A stretch of DNA of 64,000 nt from Thysanoteuthis rhombus (lineage: Eukaryota > Mollusca > Cephalopoda > Oegopsida > Thysanoteuthidae): NCBI GenBank assembly GCA_963457665.1, contig OY735207.1, forward strand, positions 47,781,696 through 47,845,695, given 5' to 3'. Position 1 is the first letter of the stretch. Each line of letters begins with the position of its first letter. Of the stretch, positions 34,405 to 47,314 are shown piece by piece. The position numbers and the translations under genes were made by a program. The notes beneath the pieces are model-generated. The model saw only the letters and a list, made by a program, of their open reading frames with translations. It did not search any database and was not told the DNA's origin.

Positions 34405-34405
<1 letters not shown>
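34065..34405. other. No feature recognised
   Basis: A spacer before the AG repeat. Confidence 0.35.

Positions 34406-34410
<5 letters not shown>

Positions 34411-34440
<30 letters not shown>
34411..34440 (+). repeat. (AG)n microsatellite
   Basis: Fourteen AG units after a 'ttattta' stretch. Confidence 0.95.
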
Positions 34441-34442
<2 letters not shown>

Positions 34443-34510
34443 TGGCAAACGCACACTTATTTAAATATACATATATTGATCATATAAAAAGAACATCATA
34501 TTCTAAACAA

Positions 34511-34511
34511 T

Positions 34512-34582
<71 letters not shown>
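34511..34582 (+). repeat. Composite microsatellite (AC)n(AT)n
   Basis: About 24 AC units with one interruption, then 11 AT units with no spacer. Confidence 0.95.
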
Positions 34583-34870
34583 TCCTAAAAGAAAAACAAC
34601 CAGGCTTTTGCTATTTAAGAATTAAAATAAATAATTATCATTAGAAAATTAAAACATCGATTGTGAATGATTAGCAAAAAAGTAAGAAGAAAAAAAAATT
34701 GTGTTTTATTTGAAAGAGATTGATGAATACACAAACAGGAACAAAATGACACATATATACACGACCACATACACACAAATATACATATATTGATAATATA
34801 GATATAACATTATACAATATGAAATTGTGCACATCTTCACGTGTCGGGCTGCTTGATACACGTCTCCCAA

Positions 34871-35002
<132 letters not shown>

Positions 35003-35004
35003 TG

Positions 35005-36868
35005 CGTGTGGAATAGTAATTCATGTAGAAACTCATGCCTACTTATCGTGATTTAGAAGGAATAATTAATTCTTCAATTAATTACATGAAATTAAAAATC
35101 TTTGGCAATTCCGAGCATTGTAAATATCTGCAATCATGCAATCAATATAGACAATTCCCACCAATTTTCTTCAATAGCAAATAAATCCTTCTAAAATCCT
35201 AGCAGCACTATGGAGACTATTCAATTATGCACGATATACTTACATCTTGCGGACAAAATTAATCATTACAAACGCCTCAACACAGAAATGAACATATTAG
35301 CTTATCTTTCGAGAACTATTCTGGAAACAGGCAGCTATTTGCATTAAGATTTTATTACAATTATTAACACAAATTACCATCATTAATATTAAAGAGGCGT
35401 GTAATGTACATACGCCGCATTTTTTAATAATCCGTTGATCAGATAAAAGTAGTCTTGTGTTCACTTAGCACAGATGCCCTGGGGTGAGGAATGAATCCTC
35501 CTTTTTAAATATTTCATACACTCTTTTATCACCGGAAAATCAATTAAAATCTGAAGTTAGTCATCTGCAAAGCCGCAATAATTAGACATCTGGTGAGAAT
35601 CGATGTAACATTAGCTAGTCAGGTATTTTTGTTACAAAGGAATGCAATAAGAGGCTAGTAGTTAACTTCAAGGTGGAGATCTAATTAAACTGTCTTGAAT
35701 AAAATTTACTCTTGAATAGAAATTTTTCATCTGTTAGATTGCAGTCATAGGTTACATCTCAGATCGTAGGGCGCCAATAGAAAAAAATGATTTTAACAGG
35801 CTTTTTTTCTCGCCTGTACGTTCGATGTTCTTACTGAGAGCTTAACTATAATAACCTTATGCAAGACGGAAATTACCATTAAAAAAAAAATCAGCTTATC
35901 TCCAAGACCATTGATAACGTTTTTCATTCCTGCTATTGCTATTCTTTCAAACTAATCTAATGTCAGCGACTATTCACGTTAGGAGGCAACCGTAGAGCGA
36001 AGAAAATTGCAAGTGCAATCGGCTTGATCTTCATTTATTATGAACTACCTGTTATAGTTTTCAATTTCGATTGATATCTTGTAAATCATCTGAAAAATTC
36101 TTGAGCTTTCAAAAACCATTATCAATCAAACTTAAAAAAAGCTCCCAACTGGGATACGTCAGATCTGAATATTTTTTGCGCCCAGAAGGATGAAAAAGGT
36201 GTATTAGCAGTTCATCAACGAAGGAAAAATTCAAAGGAAACAATCATAGCACACAGGGTAACGGGGATTGAACGCTCAGTACCAGTAATCGCTTGCTACT
36301 GTATTTACTTTCATTCTTCAAGTTCGAAATAGTAGGATAGAGGACTCGGTTTGAACAGCTTGAATTCCCTTTTAAAAAAATCAAGCTAGATGTTCCATGT
36401 GCATTTTACAGAAACTTTCAATTAAAAATCATCGATAGTGTTTCGCATCACATCCTTTGAGAATGCAAGCCAGAGTTCCCCGTCGTAGAGCAGAAAGGAG
36501 CATACTAGCTTCACTGGACATCATGTCTGTATTGATTTCAGTCTTCACCATGTGCCAAACTACTGAGACCCTAAATGGGTTTTCCTTCATTGAAATTGGG
36601 CATCGAGGATATGCAGAAGACTCCCTATTCACTGGACCTATCCCTTATCAATTACCACTTTCCCTGGCCTTATATTCATTTCTGCATTAAGAGGTGTACA
36701 CTAATGAGGATCAGGTTCAAAATTCTTTCTGACAGTTGGTTGACTACTGTGATTCCAGCTTTTATTGTGATGGAAAACATTTACTTTGCAAAAAGAAAAC
36801 CTGTCTGTGCCAAGTTATGAGCTTTTACCGTCCGTGGTTTCAAACAATCATTCATTTTTTACTATCTG
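35005..36868. other. No feature recognised
   Basis: No motif or repeat recognised. Frames near 36.43-36.82 kb (67-81 codons) overlap on both strands with no domain. Confidence 0.35.
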
Positions 36869-36870
36869 AT

Positions 36871-37092
<222 letters not shown>

Positions 37093-37094
37093 AT

Positions 37095-38000
37095 GGACAC
37101 TATCACTGTTTGGATAAAAGATACCATCTTTGCTTATCGTTGCCGAACAGTTAATCAGAAGAGAAACCAAAAATATGTAGTATGATTACATCTCTAGATA
37201 TCCACGAATCGTTATCTTTCGCATCGTTGGTATATTTCGTCTCTATGTGCACACTGAATGTTCAAACAGATGTGTCTTAAACCACTTCTGCACTTGGAAG
37301 ATCTCTCTGAGCACCGTTGTCAAACTATGGACATTCTTCTTACTCTGACTGGCGCTGTTTCTGTTACTGTGTGTGTAGGGGAAGGGGAACTTTATGTTCC
37401 CTCTGGCGTTCATTTTGGAATTCAAGTTGCTCTATGTATCAGGCCCTGACAGGTCCATACTCGATTCCTGACCCAACCAGCACAGACAAATAATGCTTTT
37501 TGACATCAGCACTCGAATGAAATCTCAAATCGAACCACTTGCGGCGATGTTGGTTTCACTAAAGTTCAAGGTCAGAAGTCACACAAACATTTCAGAGAAA
37601 CATGCCTGAAATCAAATACTTTTTTATCGATTTTTCCCTTTACATAACTGGAAGAAATAATACGAATTTTGTAAACTATATGGAGTTTTAAAGAAAAATT
37701 ATCCAGTAGATTATTTTTGCATTTTCATTTTCTGAAGACATTATTGGCATCTAATTTACTAGAAAAGGTCATTTTTCCTTTTTTTTTTTTTTTCATTCAT
37801 CTACGTATCTTTTTCCATCATTTTCATGCTTTAATAGAGAAAAATTCTGTTCACTAGTTTTGGTGTATTGAAAATGTTTACGGAAGAGAAAATTCGTTTC
37901 CTGTAAATGATAACGGAAATTATTCAGATAAAAAGGCATGTTTTACTCCACAATAGATTGGCGTAAATTTGATAAGCAGATATTGTGTTACCTTATAAAC
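37095..38000. other. No feature recognised
   Basis: Unique-looking sequence with T-runs near 37.78 kb. Confidence 0.35.
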
Positions 38001-38003
38001 AAA

Positions 38004-38038
38004 CGCACACACACACACACACACACACAACCACACAC

Positions 38039-38106
<68 letters not shown>
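38004..38106 (+). repeat. Composite microsatellite (AC)n(AT)n
   Basis: AC units with one CC interruption, then about 33 AT units. Confidence 0.95.
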
Positions 38107-38108
<2 letters not shown>

Positions 38109-38109
38109 A

Positions 38110-39296
38110 AGGGACAAACAGAATTCTATATCAATTCCCAACAAAGTTGAAATCGCAGCTAACAAAAAAAAACAACAGTAAGCAAATAAAAAAAACTACG
38201 GCATGCAAATTAAAGACTGTTACAAGCAAATCAAAATTATTGCAAGAAAATTTTTAAAAGATCTTCAACGAACAAATTGAAATTAAAGGTGAGAAAACTG
38301 AATCGATGAACATGAACAGCAACTTGACATATCATTTCAACCAATAATGTATTCTTGTTCATAGTGAAGTAACGAAAATGCCTTAAAATACGATGCTGTA
38401 AATTGCAAGTTTTCTGTTCGAACTTTCAAAAAGCAAAGCTTCTTCATTGGGTAATGCAGCAAACTTTGACATATTGACTGAATATACTAAACTGAAATAA
38501 TTAAAAAAGACTGTACTCTCTCTCTCTTTTTTATGAACATCAGTGTTCAGTTACGTGGACGAACAGATGCAAAAGACCAACAAACCAAAGATCAACTAAC
38601 CAACTTATTTGTCTTAAATACTCGGTGGCACCGTATTTGATGATTGTTTTCCTTTAATACGAGCTAGTTATGCCGAACAAGATCATTAAACATGGTGACA
38701 TGATCACATTAATCTAAAAGAATAGTGAAAAAGGTCTAGTTAGTCACTCCAGAAAAACTGTCAAAGAACCAACGTCTTTTAGTAGAATGCATTGGTTGAC
38801 AGTGAACGATTTACATTTCTGACTTTGTGTGGTGCATTCATCATTGAAAATGTTGGGGGAAAAAAACTGAGCTCTGTTAGGTTCCAATGATATCAATATT
38901 AACCTTTTTCTACTGCTACTGTTGTTTTTGTTTCAATAACAGTAATATTTGGAACAACATCAAATATGGTGCCGAGCGACCAACAGAAAATTAATTAGTG
39001 TCTATGGTCAGATTTGAACTTCTGGCACCGCTGGTTCCTGTGGCTTAACTAGAAAAGAAAAAAATGATTCCAAGGAACCTGTGGTGTACATTGAAAATCA
39101 GGTACAAAATAATTGTCAATGATCAGGATTTGATACAAGCGTCACTGGCTGGATATGTCTGTTATGGGTATGATGTGAATTATTGTTAATTATTAAAAAA
39201 ATTTACAAAATCAATCTGCATTTTTTCTTCAAATCGGGAAGAAAGAGATTTTTACTAGTAATGATTTAATGTAAACCTTATTCCCTGAACTGTACG

Positions 39297-39298
<2 letters not shown>
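38110..39298. other. No feature recognised
   Basis: A-rich on the plus strand just after the array, then unique AT-rich DNA. Confidence 0.35.
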
Positions 39299-39385
<87 letters not shown>

Positions 39386-39418
39386 TGTGTTTGTGTATGT
39401 ATGTATGTATGTATTTAA
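39299..39418 (+). repeat. (AT)n microsatellite with (GTAT)n end
   Basis: About 41 pure AT units, then 'gcatgtgtttgtgt' and several GTAT units. Confidence 0.95.
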
Positions 39419-39419
39419 C

Positions 39420-39765
39420 TAATTTTACTCATGAAGTCAGGAAGTGAGGCAAGCCAACGATTCAATAGGGCTATTATATGTAAAATGTAAATACTGATAA
39501 ATTTAGCAAGAAAGTAAGAGTGGCAGGAACAATTTAGTTATTGTTGATAACACTTTCGACAAGTTACAATATTCTTGTTATGAGCAATTTCATCCTTAGG
39601 TTCTTCCATTTCGTTTGCATCGGGGTTCATAGTTTATAGGTTATATAGTTAACGGAAAACCATGATGCAAAATATTTCCCAAGTGTATCTATGCCTTACA
39701 GGAAATATAAGTTAGAACACCTCATTATTAAGTACTTTCAGACTGGTTCCTGGGGATGTTTCTTC
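39420..39765. other. No feature recognised
   Basis: A spacer between two microsatellites. Confidence 0.35.
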
Positions 39766-39767
39766 TT

Positions 39768-39835
39768 ATATATACATACATGCATACACATACATACATA
39801 CGCATGCATACACATACACACACATACACATGCAT

Positions 39836-39895
<60 letters not shown>
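39768..39895 (+). repeat. Composite microsatellite (ATAC/AC)n(AT)n
   Basis: Imperfect tacatgcacacata units become pure AC and then 23 AT units. Confidence 0.95.
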
Positions 39896-39900
<5 letters not shown>

Positions 39901-39977
39901 CTATCCCCTTAGTAAACATGTTGTATCTGATAAATTCCTGCCGCTTTTTAGATGGTAGCTACAGCATCATTTCAATG

Positions 39978-40026
39978 GTGTGTGTGTGTGTAAGAGAGAT
40001 AGAGACAGAGACAGAGACAGAGAGAG
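39978..40026 (+). repeat. (TG)n-(AG/GAGACA)n short array
   Basis: A brief TG run, then AGAGACAG units. Confidence 0.85.
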
Positions 40027-40129
40027 CTGGGTGGAGCTAATTAACAGACGTTGCTAGTTTGGACGGCAACCTTCTCCCTGACCGTGGCAGTCGCGACAAT
40101 TATATTACTTGAACTGGTCCGAATCGCCA

Positions 40130-40285
40130 TGTCATCTCATTATTTGCCGTCCACAATTTTGCCTATGATCTCCGGGGATCCACGTTGTGGGTCGTGATGC
40201 CCGGTGTTTGTCTGCCATTCTTCCAACACAACCTGCCTACTGCCATTTGGATTTTCTGATTGATTTCAGGATATCTCAGACAAAG
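40130..40285 (-). mobile_element. RTE-clade LINE relic (short)
   Basis: The plus strand reads 'gatctccggggatccacgtt', 'gtcgtgatgcc' and 'tgtctgccattcttccaaca', the complement of the WIPRDH and GHVARMADN coding region of the other copies. Only about 150 bases are recognisable. Confidence 0.7.
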
Positions 40286-40289
40286 CAAT

Positions 40290-41530
40290 GTAAAAAAATT
40301 GATTTAATTGCTGATTTGCAAAGGAAACAGACAGTCATTTATTGAAATATAGGCGCAACACACTCTTCCACCCGCATTCCCTCAATCTATCCTTGTATCT
40401 GATGCTATTTTGATGTTTGAAATATACTTTTGTCTTCAAGTTTCGATATTTTGGTAATCAGCTGTCCCAATAGATGCTCCAAAATTCAAGCAGGCTTTCA
40501 TGACATGGTTAAGGAAAGCTGACAACATCTATTCCATCTTTGAACTTAAACAAAAGCTAACAAAGCTGTAAACAAAGCTATGTTTCGTTATATTTTCTCA
40601 CATTTCTGTTATCTTTTGAAATATTTTCAATCATAGAGTTTGAATCTCACTCTCGGCTGACATCAATTATGGCGTAATCAATAATTAATTTCGTTGATTA
40701 AAATTGACATTAAAACAGTCCAAGACTGGCTTTGAGATTGTTAGTTTATTTTTACGAATGATTATATGCTATTTTATTGCAATTAAAACCAAATTTACAA
40801 CGACAAACAAGGTATCTAAATCGTCGCATTTTTTTTTTTTATCAAAAGTCTTAGATTATTGTTACAACTTGCAATCTTTTGGCATCTTCGTAATTGAGAT
40901 GAGCAGCATGAAAAATCATACAATTTCATGTGGACGTGTGTCAGGATTATGTAGGTAAAAAGGAGAAGGTTCTATCTGGTGTCAACTTTAAAACATGAAT
41001 GTAAACATGGCGTGGCATGTTCTCTGCATCGCAAAGCATTGGGCATTGGATTTTGAAGAGAATAATAAGCCAAGTGGATGAAATGGTCGGGTATTTCCCA
41101 CTGGTCTTAAGGGTCAGTTTTTGATTTTGGTTAGTTTATCCCAACAAATCTAGTTCCCAAACAAACCTTTGGATGTATTGAAGGGAAAATTTATCATTGC
41201 CCTCGGTCTAGCCTTTGCCAAACCACAGGCATCCACCAATAGCACTCACCCTTCTTCTTTGGGAGGTTCATAAGGAACCAAAAACCTGAAAACGCATTCA
41301 AAATTTAATTCGCAGCTAGCTGTTATCGAGGTAGTGCACACCCTATTCCTTTATCATCTAAACCTTGGTATCCGGTATCATCTCTAACCCACCACCGAGG
41401 ACTCAGTTTAACATACAATCATCACATTTTCTGTCAGGGAACGCTCAAAGATTATCCCATATAAATTATTGCTGATTGCATCTTCGCTTTACGCCATTTA
41501 TGCTCATGAAAGGTGACTATAGGAACTCTC
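40290..41530. other. No feature recognised
   Basis: No repeat or transposon motif recognised. An 84-codon frame near 40.70-40.96 kb has no domain. Confidence 0.35.
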
Positions 41531-41534
41531 AAGT

Positions 41535-41690
41535 TTAGGACAGCGGGGGAAACTAACTAAACTCAGGTTAGTATAGCACATGGACACAAGGGCGGAGCAT
41601 ATCGTTAAGATCGAACTCTATACGCTAGCAAATAGAAGAGTAGGATCAGCTTGTTTACCATAACTCCACAACAGGTGATCTTTTTCCCTT
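41535..41690 (-). repeat. tRNA-derived SINE-1 copy
   Basis: On the minus strand: 'ggagttatggtaaacaagct' (A-box-like), 'tagagttcgatcttaac' (B-box), 'atgctccgcccttgtg' and 'gctatactaacctgagttta' (tail). One of the most complete copies. Confidence 0.55.
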
Positions 41691-41694
41691 CTCT

Positions 41695-42235
41695 TTGAAA
41701 AAAATCTTTTTTAGACTCTTCGCCGTTAAGTTGTTGATGCAGTTTTGTTTTCAGTTGATGATAATCTATGATGCGAAGAGGTTTTTCACGAGTTTTACAT
41801 GACTTAAGGGTATTATAATTCACCATTCCTCATTAGCAAGTACGCATTGAATTTCGTCATTGCCAGGAGACTTTTCTTTTATAGAACGTTTCTTTCTCAA
41901 ATAAGCGGCAGCTGAAATATTCCAGCCACTTTTTACTGTAGCATCGTTTGCTACAAGAACGGGAACGATGGCGACCAATCAACTCACCGTAGTTCGATTC
42001 TTATTCAGTGCTCAACCATTTTTTAACTTGTGACACACTGATCTTAGTAAATATTGATAAGAGCACCTTCATGAGTTAAGATTGGATTTTTTTCTACTCC
42101 AGGGAATATTTTTTTTTCTGTTTCAAATTGGAGATTGGGACAGGATTAAAAGAACTGATAACCACAAACGGAATTGAATTAACGTGAGACTAATGAAAAA
42201 TATGAAAGACGCATATAAGAAGATATTTAAATGGT
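41695..42235. other. No feature recognised
   Basis: A spacer before an RTE relic. Confidence 0.35.
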
Positions 42236-42237
42236 AA

Positions 42238-42940
42238 TTTAGAGCCAGACATAGTCTTCTTTGCACAATAAACCTTCACAGTCTCTTAGTGTTGCTTGAA
42301 GGTCTGAACAAAGGGAGCAAGAAAAGTGGGTTCCATATGAATTTAAATAAAGCAAATATGATGTACAAAAAATATGTTGAGTACGGAGACACAGAAATCG
42401 AAATTAAAAACACAGACCTGAAAGAAAGTAGACCACTATTTCTACCTAAGATAGCAAATCTCTTTGAAATCAAGCGGAGAGTCGGTGAATGGTAAACTTT
42501 CAGAAAATCTCATTAGTCTCAAAAAGGAGAAGATACAATCAATGCATCCTCCCGATGGTCACCTATGAAGCTGAAACATAGAACCTAATGAAAAGATACC
42601 CCTTCAAATTGAGTATCTTCCAACATAACATGGAAAGAACACAAAACAACACAGAATATTAGAGAAAAAACGGGAAAGGGATATCATAGAATACATTAAA
42701 AACTCAAATGGCGATGGGCTGGTCATGCTGCAAGAATGGCAGACAACCGATGGACATCACGACTCACAACTTGGATCCCCCCAAAATCATAGGCGAAACT
42801 ATATCAAATGGCACGACGAATAAGACAAGTTCAGAAAAAATATTGGTTTCATGACCCCCATGATAGAGAAGTCTAGTGAATCGTAGGGAAGGTCAATGAC
42901 CAACGACTAACGATGAAAGGGTGATGATTATAATGATGGA
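42238..42940 (+). mobile_element. RTE-clade LINE relic from RT motif C to 3' end
   Basis: Begins at a mutated active-site box (LEPDIVFFAQ where FADDIVLF is expected), then LEGLNKGSKKSGFHMNLNK, the 'DTEIEIKNTDLKE' segment, PPDGHL for the LPVVTYGAETW region, WRWAGHAARMADNRWTSR and 'SRLTTWIPP'. It ends in a decayed gatgatta tail. About 700 bases cover the RT palm end and C-terminal tail. Stops and frameshifts throughout. Confidence 0.83.
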
Positions 42941-42944
42941 CTGG

Positions 42945-44745
42945 TATATAAGATCCGTAAGAATTTACTGATTTCAGGGAGAATACCAGCACTGTCAGAA
43001 GTAAGACGGAAATAATTAATATCCCTGAGAGGCGGTTGGGAGAAAACCTCGCATTAACAGAAGAAAAATCCCATTTCAACATGTTCAGAGTCACATTAAT
43101 TTACGTCTCCGTTTCTTTACCTATGAAGTACTAAACGGTGATGATTGCATACCGTTCCTCTTTTTTTCCTCCTTCTTTTTTCAAATCCACACAATGTCTC
43201 TATTTTGTCTGTCACATAACTGCATTTCCATTGTTTTATTCTTTGTTAACAAACGTCAGCTGAAAGAGTTTTTTGCGCGAAAGGTATTGACCAAGTTCAT
43301 TAAACTTCAACTCATCAGTTTCCATCTGCAATCATCATTTGTGTTCCCGTGGGGCCGGGCGATTATGTCTTTAAATCACCAATTCCGAATAGTTTTTTTT
43401 TATTGTATCAAAATTCTGAGCAGGTCCCTGCCACATTGTTATTGGGAGTTTTGTTGGTGAGCCTGGCTGTGGTTTAATGGGGAATAATCAGGTATTTCCA
43501 GATTAATTTGCATTTTCGTTTTCCTCATCGAAAACAACAACAAGCAAACAACTCAATGCAGATTTTTACCCGTCAGTCCCCGACACAAAACTGAATCCTA
43601 GCCCTATTTTCAATTGGGACGGAGATAACTAGATAAACTTGACTAATCGATTCCCACTGGTTATGAAAATGTTGGTTTGGTAGCAACTAATGAAAAAGTT
43701 TACACTTATTTCAAACTTTTGACAGCATTAACCTCTTCCGTCGTAAGAAAAACTGAAAAAAAGTTGATTGAGCTATGCCCAAATAAACACAGACCTTCCA
43801 AGTCACATGCATTCTTTTTGAAAATATATATTTTGATACATTATTGTTCTCACACGCATGGAAGTTGAATTTCTCACACATTTTGAAAGGAATTGTTAGA
43901 TGTTTTTTTTATATTCAATGAATGGGTTTAGACTTCTAATAAAAAGATATTATCAGATAACCCTAATAACTGCTGAGATGAGAAGGTTTTTTGTTCAGAA
44001 TTACGGATTTTACATCTATACGTATTCAGTACAATATTCTATAAAACCCAGGGACTCACATAATTTTAAAAGATCACACCCAAAACCTTTGAAAACCATT
44101 TTAAATTGACTTTTAGACAACACCTAATTTCAGAGGGCAATTCGTTCTGTAACTCTATTTTAGCTAATCTTGAATAAATCATGATCAGCATTTCCTTAAG
44201 GTGAGGGGTACATGTCCCCGGAAACCCTACCTCAATAAATTTTCCTCTATGTGCACGGGAAGTGAAAGTAACACAATTCTTAACATCGAAACTTGACGGG
44301 CCTGTAAGCATACACACAGTCCCATTTCTGAAAGGTTTTCGATATTTGGCAATCAATCTGAATGCATCGGAGCACCTGATCGGAGTGACATCTGTCAAGA
44401 AGACTTGTCTCCCGGCAAACCTTTGGCCTTTATCAATCATCCATTACCGATGAATTCCTGCCAATAACAGCATCTCAGAATTTACTTCAAGAAAAACCTT
44501 CAGCAAGTCTTATCATTTCAGCCATTCATTCTACTGGCCTGCTTGTATGGATGTTTCTAGCAGTCCCCATCGAACAAAAAAAAACGTCAGTTGTTGACAT
44601 TTAAATTCGCCAAAGGAATTGACCAAGCGGAAAACCCCTACAGTCGATGCAACCTCTAACCCAAGCCTTTTTTCACTTTTGCTGCCAATGCTTACAATCA
44701 TGTTCCTAGTTCGAAACCTTTATTCATGCCTGGTCATCAATTGAC
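42945..44745. other. No feature recognised
   Basis: Contains a 124-codon minus-strand frame (44.07-44.44 kb) without low complexity but also without a recognised domain. In AT-rich DNA of this size a few such frames are expected by chance. Confidence 0.35.

Positions 44746-44748
<3 letters not shown>

Positions 44749-44831
<83 letters not shown>
44749..44831 (+). repeat. Composite microsatellite (AT)n(GT)n
   Basis: About 25 AT units, then about 16 GT units, no spacer. Confidence 0.95.
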
Positions 44832-44834
<3 letters not shown>

Positions 44835-45526
44835 TGTTCGGTTTTGTACTCGTCATAAGTGTATCTACAAAAGTAACGGACGTGACTTTTTCTATTTCTC
44901 TATCTGTATAAAATGAGCCTTTCTCACTTGAAGGTAATAGTTTTATTGATAAAAAATATCTCTTATCCACCAACGAGGATAATAGAGTTTTGTCTTCTAA
45001 TCTTATGTCTTTTTAATTTTTTTGAACTTCAGAAAATTACTGAAAATTTTAGAGGGTTCTATTAACAATGAAACTACAATGTTGCATTTTTACTTTCCCT
45101 CCATCAAAGGAAATCTGTATAAATGAATTTTTTTTCCTCGGTTCAGAAGCCAGTTTAGCAGAATTTTTCAATGAATCTGGCTGGCACCCGACAATAAATC
45201 ATATTTTTCTCGCGCAAAAATCCTAACAGACCCTAAATGAATAAATAAAAAGAACAAATTGAATTGAGTGTGACAATGGGACCAACACAAGGTGCATGGT
45301 CTCATAGCTGTAAACTCTCACTCATCGCACCGAGATCTGAACGATGTTTGGGCTTTTTTTTAATAAATAATATAAAATATCAATTAGAAATAATTATGAT
45401 TGGAAATAAATTATAAATTCGTTTTTGAAATATTTCAGGTTCCAGATGACTGAATTGGAAAAGCTCAACCTAAACAGTAAAAATTCCAGCTTGTGAGTCG
45501 GGTTACTGACTTTATGATCCACCTAC

Positions 45527-45528
<2 letters not shown>
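44835..45528. other. No feature recognised
   Basis: Unique-looking AT-rich spacer. Confidence 0.35.

Positions 45529-45592
<64 letters not shown>
45529..45592 (+). repeat. (AT)n microsatellite
   Basis: About 31 AT units. It lies just left of the foldback element and is followed by 'gacttgcattata', a partial echo of that element's arm. Confidence 0.95.
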
Positions 45593-45594
<2 letters not shown>

Positions 45595-45614
45595 CTTGCA
45601 TTATATAAATATAT

Positions 45615-45647
45615 AACTTGCATTTGAAATACTTACACTTTTTTAAT

Positions 45648-45706
<59 letters not shown>

Positions 45707-45740
45707 GATTTTAAAAGTGTAACTACTTCAAATCCAAGTT
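45615..45740. repeat. Foldback element: 36-bp arms around an (AT)n core
   Basis: The left arm (45615-45650, starting aacttgcatttgaaatac) and the complement of the right arm (45704-45740) agree at about 30 of 36 positions. The 53-bp loop region is pure AT, itself self-complementary, so the full 126 bases can form one long hairpin. It may be a MITE-like or foldback transposon remnant. No target-site duplication was identified. Confidence 0.6.
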
Positions 45741-45879
45741 ATTCATCTATTATCAAACTTACTCACTCTTCCTATTCAGGTTGTGTTTCTAGATGAAATG
45801 GTATTTATGACTGAACAAAAAATGAAAATTTATTAAAATGATCGAATTGCACGTCATAGCCCATCGTAGGTTTTGTGGT

Positions 45880-46560
45880 CAATTCAATGTAAAGATACGA
45901 GAGGCAACAAATATTCTCATTATACTGAGGTTTGTCCAGCAGTTCGGAAGCAAGGCTACCGTCCACAGCACACAGAAAGTTAATCGCAAAGAATCAGGCT
46001 AACATTGATGTAGTGAACGACTAATACATTAACAGAACAAAGAGCCGCCGCTTGAAGTCGTTCACCAGCTACACGTTGGGTATCATGACCAGGGAGCTCA
46101 AACTATACCCTTACATCATATCTGTGTAGCACTAGTAAGGGTATGTGTAGTTGGCATGTGGTGTGTGAGTGGCTCTGCTAAAACCTTGAACACACCTCAG
46201 GATGGATCAACCACATCTGGTTTTCAGGCGAGACACACTTCCACATTTTTGGTGCAATCAACAAACATAACAACATCTTTTGGGGCTCTGAGCGACTCGA
46301 GGATATTACAGAGAGCAGGTTGAAGGCCCAAGGGTTACTGACTTCAGGCTTACAATGCCAGGCATGGGTTATTTGGTCTCTACTGGTTTGAAGGTGACCG
46401 AACCATTACTATTAATGCTGAACGGTATCAAAATGTGCTGGGGCCTCTGACACCATTGCCTATCTGCATCAGCAATTCAACACTCTTTGCACCCAGCACC
46501 GCCCAAGAATGAGCATCCCACAGTGGAAGTGAAATCAAATGATGCGTTGTAATAAAAGTG
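45880..46560 (+). pseudogene. Tc1/mariner-superfamily transposase relic (second type)
   Basis: Plus-strand readings across frames give TNILIILRFVQQFGSKATVH (family helix-turn-helix TIxxLVxxFxxxGSV), a decayed 'LKLYPYIIS' (family LHPYKIQ), SGETHFHIFGAINKHNNIFW (family DEAHFHLxGxVNKQNxRxW) and ERYQNVLGPL (family ERYxxMLxxFL). The first catalytic aspartate is replaced by glycine (SGET instead of SDEA). The family moves by cut and paste. This copy is frameshifted and dead, and terminal repeats were not found. A different subfamily from the relic near 16 kb. Confidence 0.7.
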
Positions 46561-46564
46561 TAGA

Positions 46565-47200
46565 TATGAAGAACAACGAGGAAATAATGACGACACCAAT
46601 GACTTGTTTGAAGATTGTTTCGTTATACCGCCAGCTTTTTGCTTTTCCTCTGCTTTAAATGTATAGAAGATTAAGTTGCATCAATCACAGTGTACAAACT
46701 AACCTTTTTTTTTCACATTCTGTTCTAAAGAAGAGTTCTGACAAAAAACTGCTTAAAATACGGTATACATACACTTTATTGCCACCACAAATAAACATAG
46801 AGTGCGCTATTATCAACTCAGCAACATCTACAAAGAACTTGTTTGTCAAAGTAAAAATAAGGTAACACGGCGGCAAAAACGTACTTCATGCCAACTTTTC
46901 CGAGATATATATTCGTTGACGGTACGCTGGCTAAATATTCAGTTCATATTGCAAGCAGTTTCAGCTGATTCACGTCCAGTTTTGAACTCAGACTACGAAA
47001 TTGCACGAATTTACTATTTTCCATCTTTGACCTCGCAGACTCAAATAAATCAGAGTCATTATTGAAAATAAATCAGTCGACTTGAATAGAGCAGAATTCA
47101 CACTTTGAAATAGTATATTCCATGAACATTATTTTTGAAAAAGTTTTTTCCAAAATAGGTAACGAAATGTAAAATTACAAAAATTGCAATTATTTTTGCA
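46565..47200. other. No feature recognised
   Basis: An 87-codon frame near 46.80-47.07 kb has no domain. Confidence 0.35.
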
Positions 47201-47202
47201 CT

Positions 47203-47310
47203 AACACACACACGCACACACGCGCACACACAAATATATATATATATATATATGTGTGCGTGTTTTTGTGTGTATAAATTCAAATATGTTAATGTGTGTA
47301 TATGTGTGGA
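47203..47310 (+). repeat. Composite microsatellite (AC)n(AT)n(GT)n
   Basis: AC/GCAC units, then 11 AT units, then GT/GCGT units. A complete symmetrical example of the AC-AT-GT order. Confidence 0.93.
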
Positions 47311-47314
47311 TGTA

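Noticed and set aside
36255-36310. Minus-strand 'gttcaatccc' B-box-like site
   Set aside because: Too close to any possible A-box for a tRNA fold; probably chance.
44066-44440. 124-codon minus-strand frame without low complexity
   Set aside because: No recognisable domain, no splice or promoter context, and a few frames of this length are expected by chance in 64 kb of six-frame sequence.
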